64,000 bases of DNA from Fasciolopsis buskii (lineage: Eukaryota > Platyhelminthes > Trematoda > Plagiorchiida > Fasciolidae): contig LUCM01007372.1 in the NCBI GenBank assembly GCA_008360955.1, positions 266,023 to 330,022 of the forward strand, written 5' to 3'. Under the pieces are notes generated by a model that saw only the letters and a list, made by a program, of their open reading frames with translations, searched no databases and was not told the origin of the DNA. Made by a program: the position numbers and the translations under genes. Position 1 is the first letter of the stretch; the number at the start of each line of letters is the position of its first letter. Shown here piece after piece: positions 12,665 to 25,800 of this stretch.

Positions 12665-15600
12665 GTAAGGTCGACAAATAGTGTTGATAAAGTTAATGAC
12701 GAAAGTAATGTTTTGTAACTGTCGAATATGAAAAGCTATGTTTTCGGCTGACTTTCGCGGGCGTGTCTATAAAAGGGTATCAGGACAACCTTTTTCATGG
12801 TGACCGTTTCTTAAGCATCACACCTTTTTTCCGTAAGCAAATTAGGGCAGTTTGATTAGTTAATCCTATATATAACATATATTCCATACCATTCAGAGCA
12901 GCGCGACTGGTTGGACTTAATTCATAGTCCCAAAGGCTCACTGTACCATTCTGGACAGCCAGTACACGAATTTAAAAAATCCTGGTTATAATGTGCCAGA
13001 TGACATTGTAATAAAGAACTTGTTGGAACGGGAGGGGTAACTGATAGGGTTATCACCGCCAGCCGGAAGTGTATACAAAGACAAATCTACTTTTTTGATT
13101 TAATTCATTTGAAACAATCGTCAGAAGTAAATGATGTATTCCTGAGATCATGAGAACGCAAATGCCAAACAGTAATACGTGCTTAAATTTATTGAAAAAT
13201 AACTCATTTTGACCAGCTCTGCGTCACAATAAATTGGACTTTTCATATTTTTGTCGCACAACATTCCAGCAACCAATTTGAGTAGCTGCCCTGGACAGTG
13301 GAAAGTTAGCGATTCGTATCGCATAAAGTAACTGTAGAATTACCATTTCTAAGTATATTATATCAATCAAGCTAAAAAAAAGTCGTCAGAATAAGGGAGT
13401 CAAAAAGCGCCGTGGAAGATGATGTCATAATTGCCACATCTGGTCATCTCACGCGGTTACTTTAAAGTGACGGATTGATTAGCCGATATTCCGTGAACGA
13501 TATGGCACGGATGTTTATCATCAACTATGCCAGACGGTATCTCACAGCTAGGTGGCCAAAGTTAGGGGTAAAGCCACTAGTTGCATTGATGAAATTCATT
13601 CAGTCGTCTTTGGAGTGCATACAATGTGCACAAATTTCCTCTATTCGGATCTGAGGTACAGTGATCATGCGATTAGATCATCTCCGGCTCACACTGCACT
13701 AGTCTGGTACTGTGTTGTCACCATTGGTTTAATACCTCACGGACTATAGTTTTGCCTATTCCCCAAATGTAGGAAATGTGTTCTCAAAAGACTGACAAAA
13801 CAACACGCCACAAGCCTGACGAGCAGCAGGTTTTGAAAGGCACCAGTCAAGACTCTGAAAATCAGTATCAAATACCTTTGAACAAATTAAGGCTGTTTGT
13901 ATGGTCTTGGGTAAATACACGAACATACCTCTCATAATCATCAAACCCTTTGAGAACCGTAGATTCCACCAAAATGTCTTCTGTACCCATTCCAAAATAA
14001 AAGGTTAGGATCTAAACCCCTCGTGCGAAGACAGTAACATTTTTATTTCAAAAACTAGACCTTGTGGTCACATGCTGATTCCCTTGGCCCGATAGGTTGA
14101 GAAGTCTTCATGGTTTGACTAGTCGTCTGAAAATTGTTGAATCTAAAACTCCTGTGGTCCCAATCAATAATATTACTGTTCTCATTCAGAACAGATCCGT
14201 GCTAGCTAAAGGATTTGATTTCTTAAAAGCAAGTAGACCGCGGGAGTGGTGGTAATCATAATAATATCAGCATCATTAGCCAGTACAACAGACACATAAA
14301 CAATGACAAACTGAATTCCAAATCATGATCCATTAACATCCCAGTCAGATAGTCCACCAATAAAGACGTTGTAACCTCGGACAGGGAGAAGTAGGCAGTG
14401 AGGAAAAATGCACGATTCTCAGTAGCCAGAAGCAATGTGTAAAAAATCTGCAAGAAATCCGTGTATCACCAAACCAGATTTGACAGAACTACCCAACCAG
14501 AGTTAGAGATAATGACCGGAACAAGAACACAAGTGTCCGTTTATCCTTGAACACAACTAACGCTAATCAGCCGACAATGTGTAGCGTGACTGTTGGAACA
14601 ATGAAGCAGTATACAACGGCATGCGAGACAAAGGCTCCAGAAAGAGGATTAGGAAATAGTAGCGGGCGTTTCTTTTTGTCAGCTTTTGTCGGTCCTCGTG
14701 GTTAAGGTGCTCACTGTTACTGGACTTTGTTAACACAGGAATGTACAAATTGAACAGCTGAAACTGCTTGCAGACAAAAATACAGTTTTCGTGCCAACAG
14801 GTGCTCGAAATTAATTTAGTACAACTAGAGCTATAGTGCATTCGTGTGAATTGTCAAATGAACTACCATGGGATTTTCGCCTTGGCGCAACGTTAGACTC
14901 AAAGATTTGGACGAAGCCTGTGCATGCATCAGTGTCAAGACAGAGAAAAAGGTGTAGAGGATAATACACGAATTGAATTCAACCAACGTATGATTGAAGA
15001 TACAAAGTCCACTATCATCTTTGTTAAAAGATTGTGTCCTAGTCCCATGAATTCATCGGAAAACTGAAAACCGTGGGTAAACTGAATACTGAAATATGCA
15101 GTTTATTGGACCAATTCAAGGTTGTTAACAAGTAAAATGAAAGACTTATTTCAACTATTCACCAGAGTAGTCAGCGCGGGACGAGACGATCATTTTCCCT
15201 CCTCCGTTTCTCACGTTGCTCGGATCCCAAGCTTTCGGCCCACCACTGGTGAAAGAACAACGCATCATTCGGACGGTATTTTCGAAATTCGAATTTACCG
15301 TTTTGGTGATTAGGCAGGAATTAATTTGTCCAACATTCTGCAGTTACGTTAGAAAACTGGCATATTTCGAATGACCAAGTCATTTATCCAAAGATACTGC
15401 CAGACTACACACTGTACCGGTACCAAATTCATTTCCTTTTGCAATCAGTAAACAGAATTACAGGAGTCCAACAAGTTTCTTGACAGCATTTGCTTTATCG
15501 ATTTTACTAGGACGTCACCAGAAAATTACACTTCAGTTTCTTCACTTCCATTCGAGTTGTGCCTAGTGAGGAGAGCGCAAATATCAATGCAATCAAGGCT

Positions 15601-16474
15601 CCAAACAGAAGCATCATTCAGACCTCATAATGTTTTTCTCCGGAAAACTGGGTAAAAAAACAGGGCACATGAAAGACTGATCAATGATACCGAAAGCTTG
15701 CTCTAAAGATTGTGGTTAAAGTGAGAGCAGCGTGGAGAACGTGATGGTTGTTCACTAGGCATATTCATCGTGTGTGAGAGGAGCATATTGGACATCCACG
15801 GTTTAACGGAATTACCGCATCACATGACAACTAAGGGAGTTTTACTTCTTCACGTTCCTCATCCAATCAATGAACCATAGCTATCGATTTAATTTCGTAC
15901 GTAACTGTTTAATCGGGAATAGTTTTGACACTTAAAATTAGTTATTAACCGCCTGAACGGATCAGCCAACTAGTGGCCACCAACTGCGAAAGAAGTTTTG
16001 ATCTAATTCAGAACTATTCGAAAGAAACTAAAAATGGATCTGGTCGTGTCATACAAAGGGGAACACCAGCGAGCACCAAAGTGATCGAAACAGATTTTTA
16101 CTGGGACATTTTAAGGGCAAGGTCAATCAAGTCTGCAAAGATTGTATGAAAAACGGTTTTGTTTGCAACCAACCCACGGAACTTATGCTCATGCAGTCTA
16201 AAATTCTCAACATATTTCCCTTCGAGTTACCAAGTGGTACTCACTATCAAAAAGAAAAACGCGATAATTAAAGTAAAACTGTGGTGCAGCAAAAGTGGGG
16301 CTTTCACGCATTCAACGAAATTTTTGGCAGCCCCTTTTAAAAATGCCTTGTTTTTTGACCAGTCAACAGAAGAAAAATTATCTGTAATTGAATTTAAATG
16401 AAATTCACTAACCCGTTGTATTTCTGATTGCCAATCAGCTCGTAACCTTTTATCGTGTGTTAATTCGTCCACAG
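12665..16474 (+). other. intron between CUB modules 1 and 2
   Basis: A 3.8 kb phase 1 intron. I find no further CUB half-exon in it and no clear repeat family. Open frames present on either strand (for example 13756-13995 and 14563-14841 minus) are short and featureless. Confidence 0.6.
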
Positions 16475-16641
16475 TTGATCTGCCCACAATGCAAGACTGT
16501 GGTAAAACAATTAGCGGCCCAGTACCTGGGAAGATCACGTGGCCTCCGTTGGACAAAGTACTCCTCTCTGATTGTACCATCCTGTACCAAATGACCGTGT
16601 CAGATGGGAAACGAGTTGGACTGAAGTTCATCACATTCCGG
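16475..16641 (+). CDS. CUB gene 2, module 2 half A
   Basis: A 167-base exon after acceptor TTCGTCCACAG. It enters with two bases and ends in phase 0 at CGG|GTTAGT. It encodes VDLPTMQDCGKTISGPV, a second Cys in LLSDCTILYQM, and the closing strand VGLKFITFR. Length is identical to module 1 half A although the residues are strongly diverged, so this is an old duplication. The junction with the previous exon gives a Glu-Val-Asp linker, a start also seen in module 4. Confidence 0.82.
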
Positions 16642-18504
16642 GTTAGTGAACCGAAATGACTGGAGAACTGAAACTTCCAAATGACATATGAAAGTAAAAT
16701 GTTTTTAGGTAGAATTATGACAGAATCGAATTTTATCTTTTATTAGCTTTATTCATTCTTCGTAAATATCATCCCGAAATTCTTACAACAGAAACAAATA
16801 TTTCAACTCAAATACGAAAAGGAGAATTGCATTCGTCAAAATACTGACAAAAGCGGGACATGAACCCACTAATGACTTACGCCTGTTTCTGTTCTATTCT
16901 TGCTAGCTAAACGACAGACAGGCATTCAGGCAGACAACAGATAGATGGGTAGCTGAACAGACAGACGAACGGACGGGTTGCAAGGCCACATTTCAAGAGG
17001 AGAAACGTGGCTGACTCCTCGAAACTTCAAAAATTGATCGAGAAACTGGAATAAAACGTGATTCTCCAAGAGGAATTGATGTTAAAGATGTCATCAGGAC
17101 GGACGTTTGAATTAGAATTTGTGAAAACGTTATAAAGGCACAAATTTCGTGCACACTGAAGACAGAAACTAAAATCACTCAGTACTGTGCAGCATGTGCA
17201 AAAATTAGTTTACTACGTTCCTATGCAAGAGAAATAAAAGAAACTCAATTAGATTAATTAAATCACCGTGTGTGAAAGCCCTACCTTAATGGATATAATG
17301 TCACGTCCAATTTTTCCCCGTTTGTACGGCGGGGACTTCTGCCCGCAGTTTGCTATCATTTCAGTCGATCTATTCAGTAGGATACTGTCTGTCTTGTAAT
17401 TGACCAAATGCCATGTATATCCCTTGCCAAACTAAGTGTAACATCAGCACACAATGAATTGTCAACGTTGACAGTGTCCTGTCAGTTTTCCGGTTTTCGC
17501 TACTTGGTAATTCTGGGTTGTTTGCACTTTGAAACAAATTTACGAAGTACTCGGGATTTCAGTTGCTTAACTACCTTAGTGTTCGGCCTTTATCGGTTAA
17601 TCGGCGACCGCATGTGACTTGGTAAATCATGTGTAAAGAAGCTCCGTAAAAAATGGACTTTCATCACTCCGCGGTTTCAAAGTTTCGAGCAGCGGAGAAT
17701 AGTAAGTGAGTTTTCAAAATGTAGGTGAAAATTTGCTTCGAATCAAAGGGATTTTAAGACCTTCTTTGCGGTTCTGATGGTGAAAGCATTCATAGCTCTT
17801 CGGGAAAAATCAACTGAATATAGTAGTATTGCAGACAGTTTACCCAGCTACAGATAATTTGATTGTTTTCGGATACAAACGCAGCTCATCGCAACTAACT
17901 GAAAAAAAGCTAGAATAACAAGCGGTCCTGCTAAAATGAAAGGACATTTCTTTTGCCTTAAAAACGAATTTCTTTAGACCATTTTGACTTGTAGACATCT
18001 ATCGGGCGAGTATGACAATTTAACACTTCATGTCTACGATAAGGTTAACGAACTCATGGACTGACAGTCCGACGATTCTAAGGACCGTATTCAAGCCTAT
18101 CAATAGACTGTTCATATGGTATTGCGATTCGGCATCAAGACACATTTCAAGAGATGCCCCGAAAGACAGTCGATACTATTCGGCCTACTAACTGTCCCCG
18201 TGTAACATACCTACCAAAGAGTCCAAGACCCAAAGGCTTAGATAAATTGAAAATCAGAGACTTCCCATGAGGAGTTGTCGTAGGCACCAAAGTGAAAACC
18301 CATAATCAGAGTGAAGTAAGCTATTTGAGAGTGCCTTTGGATAGATTCTGATTAGTTTTCTTTTCGTGGTGCTAGATATCGCCGTTAATTCACCCAGTTT
18401 TTTACTGACCTCTTGACATTTTCCCAGTTGGGAGCAATGCATCAAACTGAACTTTACTTATTTAGTCATTATATTTTTGGCGCATTTTATTTCAAAATCT
18501 TCAG

Positions 18505-18697
18505 CTTCCAAAAATCGCCGATTGCGCTTCCAACTACGCCCAAATTGGAAGTGGCGAAACACCTGTTGCCAATGAGACAAAATACTGCGATATTGCCGCA
18601 CCGTTCGATTCCATATCCGAGACGAACAAAATGCACGTGAACTTTGTCTTGAAAGATCTACCTTGGGGGTATCTGGTTGAGTTTCAATCCAAGGAAA
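18505..18697 (+). CDS. CUB gene 2, module 2 half B
   Basis: A 193-base exon after acceptor AAAATCTTCAG, phase 0 in and phase 1 out (GAAA|GTATGT). Key features are DCASNYAQIGSGE, KYCDIAAPFDSISETNKMHV and the ending GYLVEFQSKE. The family glycine after the third-strand Cys is replaced (YCD instead of FCG). The Asp after the first Cys is replaced by Ser, so this domain should not bind calcium by the classical site. Confidence 0.8.
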
Positions 18698-21673
18698 GTA
18701 TGTCACTTTCTCAGATGCGTATGATTATCATGACAATCGTTCTCCTCCGTACCACTTGAAAATCACGTTCCAAAAGTAAATTGGGGATAGTCGTATATAA
18801 CATTCTGTCCATATTTTTCAATGATCCGGACTCGGGAAACCGTGTAGTATGTTCAATACCTGGCTTATATCTCCTTGGTCAGGAAATATTCCCGTGAGAT
18901 GTGAATATCATTTATTATTTCAAGGGGTAGACAGGTGTGGTTTATTGTCAGCCTTCGTCCAAGAACCAAATCCGAGTGTTTATTTAGGCCCATATCAAAA
19001 CCGTTTGTCCAGTCACTACTCTACCTGGTCTACCGCGAGTATGGATTCGGCAAAGATATCATCCATCAAAAGAGTAGACTACCGTGTGGAGAAAGAATTG
19101 TCTGTCACCACGCGAAACCCCGCAACAAAATCGCGGTAACATTTTAGTGCCTGTGAAACTGGACGTTAAATGTTGGCCAGACGACTGCAGTGCATTTCTG
19201 TCCCTCTTGCAATTGTTCACAAAAACCACGCTCAAATCTAACCAGGGTTGCCTTGGTTACATTCTGCTGTTGCTTTCTTGTAAACAAGGTACCGACGTTG
19301 CACAAGGTTACTGGTAGAATGAGCATCCGCACTCCACCGATAATTGTTCCACAGTAAATTTTCTAATAGCACTTGATGATTAGTGTTTTATCTATAATTC
19401 AGTGAGTGAATTGTTCGAGTGATTCTTTATTTGTCATACTAAAAGTAAAACTGTGTAGGCACGTGCTATTGACCTTTCCATGGTTTATCAACTTCTGTTT
19501 ATTAAAGCTTATTAACGTTTGCCAACGCCTGTTTATTGATGTCTGGCTATCACTCAGTGATATATCATCGTGTTGGCCGCAGCCGTTTGGTTTTAGCAAC
19601 TGCGGCTCATGTTAGAATAAACTGATATCTACGGGAAAAATTCACACTAGGTTAGCAAATCAAATGACTGGATCAGAGAATGACAACAGAGTTCGCCCGT
19701 TTGTTCCACCCTAAACCCGGGCGGTCACAAAGCATCTTGAGACTATTAAACCAGTTGACATCCGGAGATGTGAAACCTGCTGACCAGGTGAACAAACGTT
19801 CAAAAGCATGCAGTCCTTTATGTGCAAACAAGAAAAAAACATGCAACTCATTCCCGCCGTGGAAAATTATCAGTGTTCAGAGACCAGTAGAGGAACGTGT
19901 AAAGCCAATCGATAAAAAGACTTGGTTTAATTGAAATGTTCGTTTTTTCGTTTGCAAGCGTGTCTAAAGTCAAGTGGTGATGAAAGCAATCGATAAAATC
20001 GAATTGGGCAACAATGCAGCAGATTACCCGGTCGAGTTTTAGCCATAACAGATGTTGTTGTGTGTGTGTGTATGTGTGAATACAGTTCAGATCGATGAGC
20101 CGTCTGCTTTGCATACAAAATGTATGAATACCTTATGGGTTAACCTCGTAAATTTGACAAACAGGACAAACTGTATGATTTACAGTACACCGAACAAGCA
20201 TACAAATAAGCCTACTCAAACCTACGGACCTTGCCCAATGTGCGTTGGACAGACTCGCGAGAACCGAAGCTCCGTTTAGTATGTGTTTGGCACTTTCAGA
20301 GTGTAAATTAGTGTTACAAAGCAGGAAGACAGTAGTACTCGGCTACGTTCTTGACGGGAAGCAATTACCAATTGCTGATTGTTTCAGTTACCTCGACAGC
20401 AGCGTCCTTAAGAATATTAGCACAGATGTAGGAGCCTGTATACCCAAGGCTCGACTACCGTACGCTGGACTGAAGCCCATAAGATACCAGCCTGATATTT
20501 CACTATGCCTCAGTGCACCCATCTCTGCTGTATGGTTGTCAGACATAGAGTCCGCATGCTGAAGTTGTTGCTTGCTTGGAGGACTCCGATCATCTGCCTT
20601 TGTGCAATAACTAGGATTGGATGGAGTGAACGCGAAAGCGCAATGAAGGTTGCGACTCTAGTATTGAGTAGCCACTGAAAAAAAATGGTCTTTCACTAGG
20701 TATCAGGTTTAATAAAATTCGTTGCGTATGCCGAACACTCGTCTGTCATACCGTGCCGAGTTTTCCGTACCACCCACGGAGCTGAAGAAGCCAACAGATC
20801 ACGTAACAACACGGAATGAGAAAATGTACAGCGAACATAGGCACAGCACGCGCCTGATTTTTTCGTGGTTGGAGTCCGAATGACTAGTCAGCGATGTGGC
20901 TGGAGGCACTGAAGGATATGATGGTGAACCTCGAACGGTGGCGATCGTGCTGTCACTTCATACCGAATCAGAATGATTGAAAACAGGTGCATTTGTTCAG
21001 TTAGACTGTATTCCGTTTGTTAGCCGTTACGATATTCTTTTATGTTCCCCCCCTGTAGGTGCACGCCGTATCCTCCATGCATACTAATCCTTTCTAGTCG
21101 CAACGTGTAACTATGGGAGAAAGGCGATGCCCAGTGTGGCTTGTCGTGCTGCTTAATGCTGAACGACGATGACAACAATGATGAACCCCTTAATACTGTT
21201 GACAGGATGCAAAATTTGGGTAGCTGTCCTGTGTGGTTTCGCATAACGAAAACCTCAGCGACTTCTGACACAGATCAACTCGAAATGTAGGGACTTACTA
21301 ACTTCCAAGACTAAAATTGTATTTGGCTTACCACATGGATGATCTGCCCCTCGGTCCAATCAGAAGAGACTCAGGGGTCCAGTGATTTTCGGACTCTCAG
21401 TTGATAATGTTTTAAATAGAAGACTGAGGCATCATGACAAACGGCTGACTAAAATGTTTTCTAAACTCTTTCTGCTCGTGTTTGCAAAAGGACAAGCAAA
21501 AAACCTATACATGTGCTTTTGTGTGCACAGAGTTTCCAGGAGATTGACAGTCTTTTTGGCAGACAGACGATAAAATATACTCAAGCTAGAAATTTGAAAT
21601 TTCTAATCCCTTTTTCCAACCACTATTTTTTCTAACACCCTCAAATGACAACTGTCTTAATTCTCTAATTCAG
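18698..21673 (+). other. intron between CUB modules 2 and 3
   Basis: A 3 kb phase 1 intron. Its 3' half holds a dead RTE-like LINE (20236-21190). I recognise nothing in the first part; overlapping small open frames at 18849-19332 show no domain. Confidence 0.6.
20236..21190 (+). mobile_element. RTE-like LINE, 5'-truncated copy with 3' end
   Basis: The 3' portion of an RTE-type non-LTR retrotransposon. The segment 20245-20562 encodes the RT thumb region (ALSECKLVLQSR, YVLDGKQLPIADCFSYLDSS, ACIPKARLPYAGLKPI). This corresponds to the well-known SKCKVLLQDW / DGEQLxVVDxFTYLGSCIS / ISKARxAFxNLRHLW series of fluke RTE elements. Further on, frames broken by stops give the C-terminal tail (about 20880-20960). 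The 3' UTR follows from GAATCAGAATGATTGAAAAC to a GAC/GAT/AAC-rich trinucleotide tail near 21170-21185. Frameshifts and stops show it is inactive. Confidence 0.85.
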
Positions 21674-21837
21674 TTGGACCAGTCGTTTGCCAGACAGAAA
21701 TGCAGGCCAAAAACGACACGGGAACCGAAGTGCTTATTCCGGATAGCGATCATTTTATCCCTACCGGATACAATTGTACGCAAGCGATCAGAGCTGGCGC
21801 GGGAAAGTACATCCAGCTGCAATTTCGTGACTTTAAG
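21674..21837 (+). CDS. CUB gene 2, module 3 half A
   Basis: A 164-base exon after acceptor TTCTCTAATTCAG. It enters with two bases (completing an Ile codon) and ends in phase 0 at AAG|GTGAGT. It encodes IGPVVCQTEMQAKND, then a second Cys in PTGYNCTQAIRAGAG, and ends IQLQFRDFK. Cysteine layout and the terminal F-x-x-F strand match modules 1, 2 and 4. Confidence 0.85.
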
Positions 21838-21968
21838 GTGAGTATGAGTAGGCCGGATAGAATAATTACATAAGTAATTCACTACTTGGCCTACGCTCAT
21901 AACAACACATTCCCGCTCTTCATCCGTTGCCACTATTCCCATCCGTTCCATCCCCTTATATTGTGTAG

Positions 21969-22167
21969 GTTGGCAATAAATCAGACTGCGTTGACAACTA
22001 CGTCAAAGTCGGTGTTGGCTCTGATCCATTAAACATCTCCTCAGCAAAAACCTTCTGCGGGACCGCAAAACCGGACGATACCATCTATCCAGGATCTGCG
22101 CTATCCATGATGATTATTTTCAACACACCTCAGAACACAGACAAACTGTCATTCGTTGCCAAAGAAG
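21969..22167 (+). CDS. CUB gene 2, module 3 half B
   Basis: A 199-base exon after acceptor TTATATTGTGTAG, only 131 bases after half A, phase 0 in and phase 1 out (GAAG|GTATTG). It encodes SDCVDNYVKVGVGSDPLNIS, then TFCGTAKPDD, a hydrophobic strand ALSMMIIFNT and the end LSFVAKE. This is the most CUB-like B half in the window, with both Asp after Cys and FCG retained. Confidence 0.87.
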
Positions 22168-22218
22168 GTATTGGTTGCTACTTTGCCGAAACCTATTATT
22201 AACGTTCTCCCACTTTGC

Positions 22219-22240
22219 AATATATATATATATATTATAT
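22219..22240. repeat. short (TA)n microsatellite
   Basis: About 22 bases of TA dinucleotides just downstream of the module 3 half B exon, within the intron. Confidence 0.85.
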
Positions 22241-22701
22241 GCTAGTAGTCGAGTATGCATGATTTCGCAGAAGTATGATTCGGCAAAGTGGGCTTATATA
22301 ATTGGATAAAAGTCTAACAAATTCGAGAGGGCCGCGTGACAACGACTGTTTCAGTTGCGCCATCTTGAATTCGATTGTAGGTGGTTTTTTTATTCACGAA
22401 TTGTTCCATTATCTGCGTTATTAACCAAGACATTCTGGTGCGCGGTTGTCTCGATGGGCTTTTCGCAAAATTCACCAACAGTTTGGGCACAGATGCACAT
22501 CTTAACTGTGACTTAATGTAATAAGCATTATTAACTAACATGTAATATTGGACTAAATGCGATATTTCCCGGTTGACTTGCAATTCCTGAAGTCTTCCCA
22601 GCCGATCGATGAAGATCGCCTTTCGAACCCCACTTTCATTCCGTAGGAAGTTCTGTTGAGACGGTCTTACAATATCACTCGTTTCAGTCTGCTTATTTCA
22701 G

Positions 22702-22826
22702 AGGCATCAGAATACCGGTTTTTCGGACTTACTATGGTTATATCGTCGTGTTCAAGGAATGCTCCACTTCCAATGACCTGGCTTGTGGATGTATGCGTAT
22801 TTGTGGAGGTGGATCAGACTAGTTAG
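22702..22826 (+). CDS. CUB gene 2, candidate alternative terminal exon
   Basis: An acceptor with a pyrimidine-rich run (GTCTGCTTATTTCAG) is followed by two bases that complete the Gly/Glu codon left open by the phase 1 donor at 22167. It then runs 40 codons to TAG at 22824-22826. The tail starts EASEYRFFGLTMVISSC and includes MTWLVDVCVFVEV. Like the terminal exon of gene 1 it is fairly hydrophobic and follows a B half. If used, it would end the protein after three CUB domains; otherwise splicing skips to 26155. It could also be a chance open frame. Confidence 0.35.
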
Positions 22827-25800
22827 AGAGGCGGAGAAAGAAAGACCTAGGTACGAACCTCGACAAAACTGGGTACTTATTTGGTTGAATAACAGCTGTT
22901 CATCCATTATATGCTCGGTAAAGTCCCAGCTGGATTCCTTGGGTAAAATTCAGAGACGATGCGGAGAGTGATTGTTTTTTGTTTGCAGGAGTGAATTGAA
23001 CGCCTGTATTGCATAATGACCTCATTTCTATGGGACGAGACCTTGAAGCGGAATGTTCCATAATCCCTAGGGCCCATTACATGGTGGGGGGACGGAACAG
23101 TAACCGTGACAGTGAAACTTGAGGTGGCGTAGAAACACGTAAGATCTTATTAGGTCAAGTGTGATAACGAGCCCGACGACAGCTGATTGCCATCGGTTAC
23201 CAAAGTGATCTACTTATCGTGGATTTGGGCCTCTGTATCCTTTCCGGCAACAAATGCCTAATCCCCTTGATTGCTGCCCACCGGTTTACGGTGAAAAAAT
23301 TTACTATTCTTGAAACTGAGATGGTGACACATGTTGTGAACTGATGAGCACGACAAATTGGTGTTGATTTTCTTATCGTCCCGACTTCATGTGACGCTTC
23401 CTCATCCAAGAGCATATTCCAAAGGAGGAGCCAGTCACCCTAAAAAACACTGTCTCGATCTTGGTTTGATCATGGCTACCCCCGTTAATAGTAATAACCT
23501 TCAAAATGCGAGTAAAATCATTCGTTTCCTGTGACATTCATTTCAAGAACCCCAAAATGGCGATCATTATATCCCAAAAATTCGATAACGGAATACTGCT
23601 TTTGCCTTATTGCGATTTTATCACTACGAGACTGCATCGTAACATTGTGGGACGGCTTGCGCGCCTCCACGACCCAACTCGCCAAACACGATGAATTGTC
23701 TCAAATCGAAGATTCAGTCACCCCTAGGAGGCCAATAGCGAAGTAGTCCCCTGGTTCTCTAGGTTGGAAGTCGATCTGAGCTGGAAATTTAGTGGAAGAA
23801 TATTTAACCCAAGGTGATGGGCTTCCACTCAGACACACTCCGCTGCTCCACAGGCAGGTTCTTGTTAGAACCAAAGACTGATTGAAAACCGTAGGCGTTC
23901 TCTTGTTTAGTGGCTAGACTCACCCTTCATTTCTAATGAATTCCATACCGCATGGGTCACCGCACACGATAATCAGGACGTTAGTCATTGCGTAGAGAAC
24001 GGAAGCAGAAATAAGTCTGGCTTTGTTCAGAGCTTCCATGCCGGGTTGACGTCTTATTGTCTCGCGGATAAGTCTTTTGGGTTGAAGGCTCCAAAGAAAA
24101 AACCCTTTTGCAGTATGTGCAGCCACAAGATGTTGCTTTCCCAAAAATCTCAAGCAGTGCAACCCTCAATCAACCAGGGATTCATTCAGCTGATTGGAGT
24201 GTTTCTCGACGCTTGTCTGATACCTTCAATTTTTCAAGTTTTGAAGCATGCCATCCGAAGGTGTAAATCACGGGGCCATGAAAATAAGATTTCAGCTTTG
24301 CAAACTTGAGTTCAAATCCTCCCACTTCCGAATAAACCCACGTTTCATAATATCTAGCTGGCAATAAAACAGATCCGGAAATATTGTACCACACGACTGT
24401 CAACTGTCATACAGTGTACATGATAAACTTGTGGCACATTGAGTCTGAGGTTGAGTTGTGTACGAACACTGTAAAACATTGTTGTTGTCAGCCTGGGACA
24501 TTACCGGGACGTTACCGCAACAAATAAATGGGGACAAATTATTATTTCCTTCTATACAACTTTCGTAAAATTTCGCAAGCCAGAGCGGACAAATTGTTTT
24601 GGGTAAACCGGAATGAGTTAAATGACTCAAGTGATGCGGGGAGAAACTAACTGAGTCTGCGACTGTTCAAAGGCCATCAGGAAAAAATCAATAACTCATC
24701 AAACAACGTAATGTACGATAGTACCGCTTAAAATGAGTTCTAAACTAGGTGGAAGCAGTCGGTATACAATTGGTAATATCTTCTATAAAGAATCATCACC
24801 AACAAGGACTAACCCCTTGGTTATCGAGCTTTGTGTTTAACGATTTACCAAAAGCCAGAATCTGACCACTATTTTTGCATGATCAGACACCGTTCATTGC
24901 CCGAATTATGAGTTTATCAATACACAGATTTGGTACTCATAGGTACATATTCATATAATCCAGGTTTTGGTGAATAAGGTTCCATACAGAATCATTATTC
25001 TTTTTCTGATTAAGATTTCAGCGTATTGAGGTCAAAAATTATCGTACAGTGTTCCGCGAAACATGTTATGCGTCCACTATTTGCTAGGAGAAACGCTTCC
25101 TTGCTAAATGAACACCAATCCAAAAACTTCGGATTATCACATCGGAATATTTCTACCTAGTCAAACCTAGTTTTGCTTTAAAGAGCCACAGTCTGTTGTA
25201 TTATGAGCGAAAATCATATTCTGCTGATAGTCATTTCCAACAAGAAATACGAGTGAGAATCGATACCATCCAGGAGACAAAAGACCGCGCAAACACCACA
25301 CTGGCATCCTCATACGCCTCATCAGGATTTTGAAGTATAACTGAGCATATTCAGCATGTGTGACCGTTAACTTGGCAAGCTTTTCATTTTATCTCAACAC
25401 TCATCATATCAACATATAGTGTTTTCGATCAATGAAACTGAATCTTATTCCTCTAATGAATGGATGTCACCGAAAGCAATATTTGGAGCGGGAGATGAGA
25501 AAATGAGAATGAAAACAGTAGAAACAGACCATTTGCAACTGTGGATTTGTATTTTCGTCTTTGAAACATGGACGTCAAAGACGCATATGGAAAAGTTTTT
25601 GAAACATATGAGGGTGATATGATGGCAAGAGCAATGTGGTTCAGTGGAGGTCCAATGGATACCGGGGAGCCATATTGTGAGCCGAATGGAAGGATCGGAT
25701 ACTTTGGAAGGCACTGCTGATGAACAAGTTGAATTCAAATTTCCGATCCAATAAACTTTATCATTAATAAGCACAGTTATTAAAGCAATTTAATTAGGAT

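Noticed and set aside
16915..16980. CRISPR-like or minisatellite array of GACA/GACGGA words
   Set aside because: The units are degenerate and unspaced; it is a short simple-sequence stretch.
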